Source of the DNA: Malurus cyaneus samueli
Taxonomy: Eukaryota; Chordata; Aves; Passeriformes; Maluridae
Assembly: GCA_009741485.1 (NCBI GenBank)
Contig: CM019215.1
Coordinates: forward strand, 79,784,009 to 79,848,008
Direction: 5' to 3'
Length of the DNA: 64,000 bases
This document shows, in pieces, positions 57,841 to 64,000 of this stretch. The notes under the pieces are model-generated. The model had not been told where the DNA came from. It made no database searches and saw only the letters and a list, made by a program, of their open reading frames with translations. The stretch's first letter is position 1. Every line of letters starts with the position of its first letter. Made by a program: the position numbers and the translations under genes.

Positions 57841-60624
57841 GCAGAAAACTCCAGAACCCCACTCAGAGAAGGAAACAGCCATTCTAGAAGGAGAAAATAA
57901 GCATGATTTTAAGCTGCAATCTCAACATATTTATTTCCCAGATTACATTTATTTCTTAGCAGGATGTTCTCTGAATGTCTCTCTCATTTTGATAATTTTG
58001 ACCATAAAAAATACATTCAGATATAAAAAATTATATTTACAAAAGTTTGAGTTGCATAAATATTTTCAGGTTTACTTAATTTTAAGGGTCTCAACATTTG
58101 AAACTCTCCACCTCTTAGAGATAAGCCAAGTTATCCATATCTCAAATAAGTTTTCTCTCCTGTCTTGTCCTGCTCTTACCCCACTTTTCTTTTGCCAATT
58201 CCATTGTTGTCTCTAACCTGAAAAGTTAGTAGGAGTGACTATAAATTTACAAGTACTATGTTTAATATAAACTTGTTCCTGTACCACTTGTGGAAGGACA
58301 AATATTTTATCCCTGGTGTTTTCATGCCTGCAAAAGAACTCAAAGAGCTCAAAGGTAATAATGATTTTTTGGGGGAGGCAAAGTGTTTTTTTTCAACTTT
58401 ATAACTATTCCTAATTGAAGAAAAACATTAAAAGTTAACAATCGTAAAATTCAGTCTAATATCAGAAAAGTATTTATTTGCTAGTCCTGACAATCAACTG
58501 ATTCTTACTTTAAAAAAAAAAAAATCTGTTTCTCTCACTCCTTTTCTATCTTTAGAAAGTAGAAACAATCCTTCTCCAAATGTTTATTTTCCTCAGATGG
58601 GATGCTGGATTCTGGATGTGACAGTAACCCTGTGTTTCTGTATCTCCTTTCCTTTTATCCCTGGTTCAAGATTGCTCATTTAAACCTCACAGTCATTGTG
58701 CTTTGTGCACAGAAGTCAGATTACCTGGGCAGCACTATTTACTCTTACTTTTCATGTGAAACAGCTACTCACCTTTGTGAAATGGAAAGTGCTATTGAAC
58801 ACAGGTCCTTCTTTCTGACTTTCATTTGATCTTACACACACCAATAAGTGTAAGAGATAATTATTTTTCACCAGGCTCCTCCATAAGAATTTAGAATACA
58901 AAGTACAAAGCAGACCAATCTAACTGAATCTGATTCCTTAATTGCACATAAAACTTTCATAAAAAGGCATACACTATATGTATGAAAGATAAAAGTACTC
59001 TATTCACATTTTCCAGATACCGTGCTCTTGCTAACTGCCTTTTTAGTCTGTGAACTTAACATTTGGAAACAATTCTGCACCAGCTTATCCTACAGGTTCT
59101 GCCCAGTCCTATTGGTCAAAGTTATACCACTGCACCTTCAGGTGCCAATAAAGCTAATGAAAAAAAAAAAAATTTAGACTTCATAATTTTTCAAAGAAAT
59201 AATGATGTGAAATTTAATGTGCCCATAACATTTAGAACGATTTTGCTTATCTAACCTATGAGAAGGGAATTCTGCAAAAGCTACAGCAGACATGCTTGTA
59301 CAGCATGCCATGGGAAACGGTGCAAAATGCTTTATTCATGAGATCCTATTAGAACCCCTGCTTATTAAAGCATTTACGTCTCAAAAGGGTTTACTGTAGC
59401 TGTTACTGAAAAATAACCCTTCCCTCCTGTCAAAAGAACTAAGAACTGAGAAATGTAAATAAAAGCTTCTACAGTCTCTGAGGGGAGCATTTTAGCATAT
59501 ATTTAACCACCCTCCAAAGTTTCCTGGAATGGTGTAAAAAGATAAAGCACTCTGTGGTAACAGCAAACTACTTTAAGGAATATAATAGTATTAGACATTT
59601 TTTAGTTGTGTTAGCCATGGTGGTTACAGCTGTATACCAAATTCAAGAGAGCTGTAGCTGATGAAGAACCAGCGAGAAAGAAGAGAGGAAAACATCAAAG
59701 TGATTCTGTGGTTCTATGTCTAATTCATAGATTTTGCTTATCTGATCTTGTGTATGCTGGAGGTGAGCCCGATGATCACACAACTGGCCGTTCCATGGAG
59801 GACCACTGCAAGTTTCACAGCCTGGGATTACCCTTCAAAGGTAGTGGGCATAATGGGCACAAAACTAACACTGCATTTCTTTTTCACGAACCAGAGAAGC
59901 CTGGAAGTTCTATCATTTGGATTTCTATTTGGCGCTGGTAGAAAACTTGAAAAAGTGTTTAAGTACAATTTGTGGGGGGGTTTTGCTGATTTTTTACAAC
60001 CTGTCTCCGGCTCTAAGGAAATTCAAAGGCAGTTCATAAATAAAATTTGTTTTCTTGTTTTTTCTTTTATTTGGTTACAAAGCAATTTTTTTTTTCTGAA
60101 ATCCCATTGTATTAAGGTGCTTTTATTTTTTTGAATGGTTGGTTCGTTGGTTGGTTGATTGGGTTTTGTAAAGTCTTCAGAATTATTCTTACATTGATGT
60201 TACAAAACACTGGATCATGATTTTTTCGTCCTTATTCTCAGCAATCTGAATCATGCATTTTCTTTGCATTTCTCCATATCCCAGTTTTGAGCTGTGTGCG
60301 CTCTCTTATTCCCCACATTTACATTGCTTCTCACTCTTCTCTTTCTTCTTGGAGAGAAGATAATTTAAATGTCAGCATGTTAACTCATTCAGGCAGAAGG
60401 TAATTTTAAGAAATAGATAGAGAGAGAGGTACTCTCATAATAGAGATCATTATTGGGTGTGTTCAATGAGTTATTTCACCTACAGAAAAATTTCTTAAAA
60501 TCATAATTCTGCAAAAAAGAGGAAAGAGACCACAGGTTTTTTCCCATGTTACTCTTTGTTGCTGTGATTTCACTCACATGACTATGTTGCTATCAGGAAA
60601 TACCATAATGACTTTTACACTGGA

Positions 60625-60647
60625 TTTTTTTTTTTTTTTTTTTTTTT
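60625..60647 (+). repeat. poly(T) tract, 23 bases
   Basis: An uninterrupted T run with no identifiable retroposon attached. Confidence 0.95.
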
Positions 60648-63600
60648 AATCCCATTTCTGATACGAGTTTCTAGCTTCTTTCATACCTAAAGCCAGAAGA
60701 ACATACTACAGCCTCTTGAAAGTATACATAAATGCTTTGGAGACAATAGGGTAGGTCTCTCCATAGAATTTCTTCCAGTGGAGAGGAAATATATGCTCCC
60801 AGTTGTTCTGCCAGCTCAGCTACATCACATTCCTGAAACTGCACAAGCAGTTGAGCCAACAGGAGCATTCTTTGTTCAGCGAAGCAGCTCTGACATCATG
60901 AGTTTTGAAGGCATAGTTGCATTAAGTAGAGCATATGCTTTCTTTACCCACAGCTTTGTCATCTTGGAAGAGTTTAGCAAGAATTTGGATTGGTTTTAGT
61001 GGCAATGGTAAACAAGAGGCACCACACCCTCCTACAGCTGTAGCTTGACCACACATCACTGGTAGCAGCTCTTCTGGCAAAGGCAGCAGAAGGGTGTTTG
61101 TATCTTACCGCTGCTAAGCCTCCTCTTTCAGTTCAAACTCACAAACCTCTGTGGCTTAAGCTCAGCCACTGAAAAGACAACTTGAAATGGCTCAGGAACA
61201 ATTTTTTTCCTCTTCTACGATGCAGGTAGTGATTTTCAGGACTGAGGCAGGCTAGAAAATGGGGAGCCATAACATCCCTAACTCTTGCAGCAAGATGCAC
61301 TGAAGCATGGTCTGTATTTCTGGCAGCCTCTGTCAGAGCAGGTAAGCTCAGCATACTTGTACCGGGACTTTCTGAAACATTTGAACATGCAGACCTGATG
61401 AGTTGTCACTCTGTCCTCTGCTCACCTCAATAAAAGCATGAAAGGATGTCTTCATATTTCAAAAAGAGGAAGAGGTCTTGAGAGAATTCAGAAATGAGCT
61501 TAAAAATACAGTATTAAAAAAATATATTGTATGTGCCATTTTAAATAAGTGTTGTCAATTGCTAGATTGACCTCCTATGTATTGCAAGCCAATCATTGCT
61601 TCTCCTCAGATACAGTTCTAAAAGGTTTTTATAGACCTTCCTATCTCTAGTTGAAAGAAATTTCACAGTAATCATATGGAACACACATCCATGGAAATTT
61701 GTTAGGTACAGATAGAAATTTCTGTTCCCTAAAGCTTACTGTGGAATTGAGATACAGTAAAATAACAAGTTATGACAAATCTTAAAATGACATTCATGAA
61801 AGATCTACCTCCTGGACTAGCCCAGGAACTAGTTTCCCAATTAAAGAATGAAATCTTTCATTAAGAGAGAGAAGAAAAGCAATTGTTGACAGTCAACAGG
61901 GAAATCAAATTAGACCAACTCATTATTTAAATGTTTTGATTTAAAGGCAGAGCTGTTAATGAGCTACCAAGACCTATAATTATCTGTGTCCAATTTCAGC
62001 AACAAAATGAAAACCCTACAATAGATTAGGAAGAAAAAAGCCCACATGTACTACACAAAAACTTTAAATGTCAAAATACTGGTATTTGTTCAGCTTTTGG
62101 AGGATGGCATTTTCTGATAGAAAGATTTTTTAGTTGTTATGTTACTGTTGATCTACCAGCTGTACAACAAAAGAAAGATTCTGTGAAGTTAAGAGACAGT
62201 TCCCCGGAAATAGGATACCAGGATCAGCCCTGTAATGCCTGGCTATGTGTGATAGTGAGGGCAATTTTGCACAACTATTTGGGGAGTTAGTGGGGAAGTT
62301 TCTTGCATAGCTCATGCATAGACTGAATTGAATGTCAGAGAACAAGGGGCAATTTCAAGATTGCAAAGATTCACTGTGCCTCAAAACTGGTATCCAGTTG
62401 TTAGTGAAAATATCTTGCTGAACACAAGGATGAGAAGTAAAATGTATCTCTGACAAAAAATCCAGCAGTGATATGCTCATGAAGCTGCCTGTGCTTCTTG
62501 CAGATTTGTTGTCCCCTATTGCAAGCAACCAAAATGATACAATCTAATTGTCCGAAAGACAGGATTTTGTGAGCTAATTGCAAGTACTGTAGTTGGACAA
62601 CTAACTATTAAAAGGGCAAATAATTGGACTAGAGCAAACAAAAGAAAATCCCAAGAGCTTAAATTAACAGTTTCAAAAACATATATCTCATCATGGCACT
62701 GCTAATAGCCGATATACCTACGTCATTATAACGCTGTAAATTTAGATGCCTGTGGCACCAATTATTGGGTGGTGATGTTACTGCATTGCTGCACCCTCTG
62801 TAGCAATACCAGTGCTGTATTCAGTACAATTCTGCACAATTCAGTACATTTCAGCTTAGTCTTTTCACCTCCCTTTTACCTTGTCAGACTCCAGTATTTG
62901 TAACCCGGTCCAAAACACCAGCAACAATACTGATAGTCATTTTGCCTTGCTGCTGGGGAAGGGGAAAATTTGAAAGACTGTATTTTAACCCCACACAACC
63001 TGCGGTGCTCTTAACTTTCAAGACAATGTCAGAACAGAGCTCATATAAGTCTCAAAAGAGCAACAAAGAGAAGGTTGTCTGGAGGTAGATGAACTTGAAA
63101 TGACAATGAAGTCCATGCATGTTCAATGTTAGTTTTGCTATAGCCTCTTCCAGAGAAGTAGAACTCTGCTCCTTTAACCATTACAAGATGGTTATTCATC
63201 AGGATAGAGAGTCTTGACCTCCACAGCAGTATTATGAAATCCCTCAGATGCGTTGTCAAAAAGGTTTAATAGCATTGTAGTACAGGTGATGCAGTAATAA
63301 TTTACTTTTTGTTAGCAGTAACTCAAAAGACTCGAAGGACCTGAACTCTCAGATGGAGTAACCATATCCCAAAGCTTCAGATTAATGCACCATTAAAATT
63401 TTTGTCCTTTTCTCCAGTCAACTTTTTCCTTAGGGATAAGTAGTTTAATACAGCAATTCAAAAATTTATTCTGTGAGATTAGAGAGGGGGAAAGAAGCCT
63501 GGAAGCACACAAAGTTTGCTATAAGTAGCTAGATCTACATTGAACCAGTGCTTCTAGATCAATTGGAGAGTTGTATTGACATTATAACAAAGATGTAGAC

Positions 63601-64000
63601 GTAGTTTCTCTTACTTCTGAAGCAAGTGGAAGACAGACAAAGGCAAAAGAACAGATTTAAACACTCCCCACATCTAGTCAGCCTCATTATATAATCTCAG
63701 CATCTTAGAGAAGACTTTTGAACAGCTGAGTTCTCAGGGAAACTAACTTCAAAAGCATTCGTTCATTATGACCCTGTCCACTCATTTCTCTTGAAGTCAA
63801 ACCATCTGGCTGGGATGATTTTTTTTTTCCTAAAGTTGAAAGAAATTTCCCTTATGTACTTTGGCTATGAAATAGTCATTTGTTACCAGGCCATCGACCG
63901 TCTGTCACAATTATTATCAAATCCTCATCTGAGACATTTAATTGTATCGTGTGTTAGTGCAAGACCATGTGGGACCCATGCTGTAGAAAATGTCTTTCCT

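Larger units (their letters stand above)
52772..64000. other. Unique AT-rich DNA, no recognised transposon or gene
   Basis: Over 11 kb with no recognised LINE or LTR. It has simple tracts (57661-57708 purine-rich, 57803-57840 A/C, 58511-58523 A, 60625-60647 T), a hairpin at 55229, a small CpG-containing GC-rich patch at 54840-55020, and several exon-like open segments discussed as findings. It ends without any feature crossing the boundary that I can identify. Confidence 0.5.

Overview
This is a vertebrate nuclear sequence, and almost certainly a bird. It is AT-rich and has no bacterial or organellar gene organisation. Its interspersed repeats are those of an avian genome: at least eleven CR1 LINE pieces, several ending in the typical tail (tattctatgatt-type ends preceded by 'ccttccaaccc'-like sequence), and avian-type endogenous retrovirus (ERV) LTRs. 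I cannot name the species. The LTR types make a neoavian or passerine-like bird plausible, but that is inference.

I find no host protein-coding gene, tRNA, rRNA or recognisable ncRNA. The window reads as a gene desert or the inside of a very large intron. Nearly every open frame over about 100 codons is either a CR1 or ERV remnant or lies in a GC-rich patch I cannot classify. The clearest coding relic is the C-terminal part of a CR1 ORF2 protein, open for 235 codons (19359-20066).

Layout: 1-4410 is plain AT-rich DNA with a long pyrimidine tract near 2960-3008. 4411-4531 is a CR1 3' end (minus). 5717-7400 is a CR1 (minus) with a 15-copy (TAGAA) tail, split by a younger ERVL-type solo LTR at about 6622-7049. 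7.4-10 kb is AT-rich and homeobox-motif rich. 10.06-10.49 kb is an ancient CR1/L3-like fragment (minus). 10.85-12.46 kb is an ERVL-type provirus with a truncated 5' LTR, a leader and gag remnant, a missing pol and a fuller 3' LTR. 12.59-13.09 kb is a probable old CR1 fragment (minus). 16.36-18.1 kb holds two CR1 copies abutting at their truncated 5' ends in opposite orientations. 19.3-20.15 kb is the 235-codon CR1. 20-27 kb is unique AT-rich DNA. CR1 fragments on the plus strand follow at 27.0-27.5, 30.84-31.0, 33.03-33.41 and 35.66-36.03 kb. 36-47 kb is repeat-poor and contains the best candidates for conserved non-coding elements. 47.9-49.4 kb is a GC-rich segment ending in an ERV LTR 3' end. 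51.69-52.77 kb is an essentially complete 1.08-kb ERV LTR containing a ~50-bp-period internal repeat. 52.8-64 kb is unique sequence with a few weak exon-like signals.

The parts do not form a gene system. What merits a second look is the nested and abutting transposon history, a set of G-free A/C-only blocks on one strand, a recurring homeodomain-type motif in possible enhancers, and four unsupported but splice-site-flanked open segments (39.85, 54.8-55.04, 55.98-56.2 and 59.7 kb). All of the latter need comparative or transcript data.
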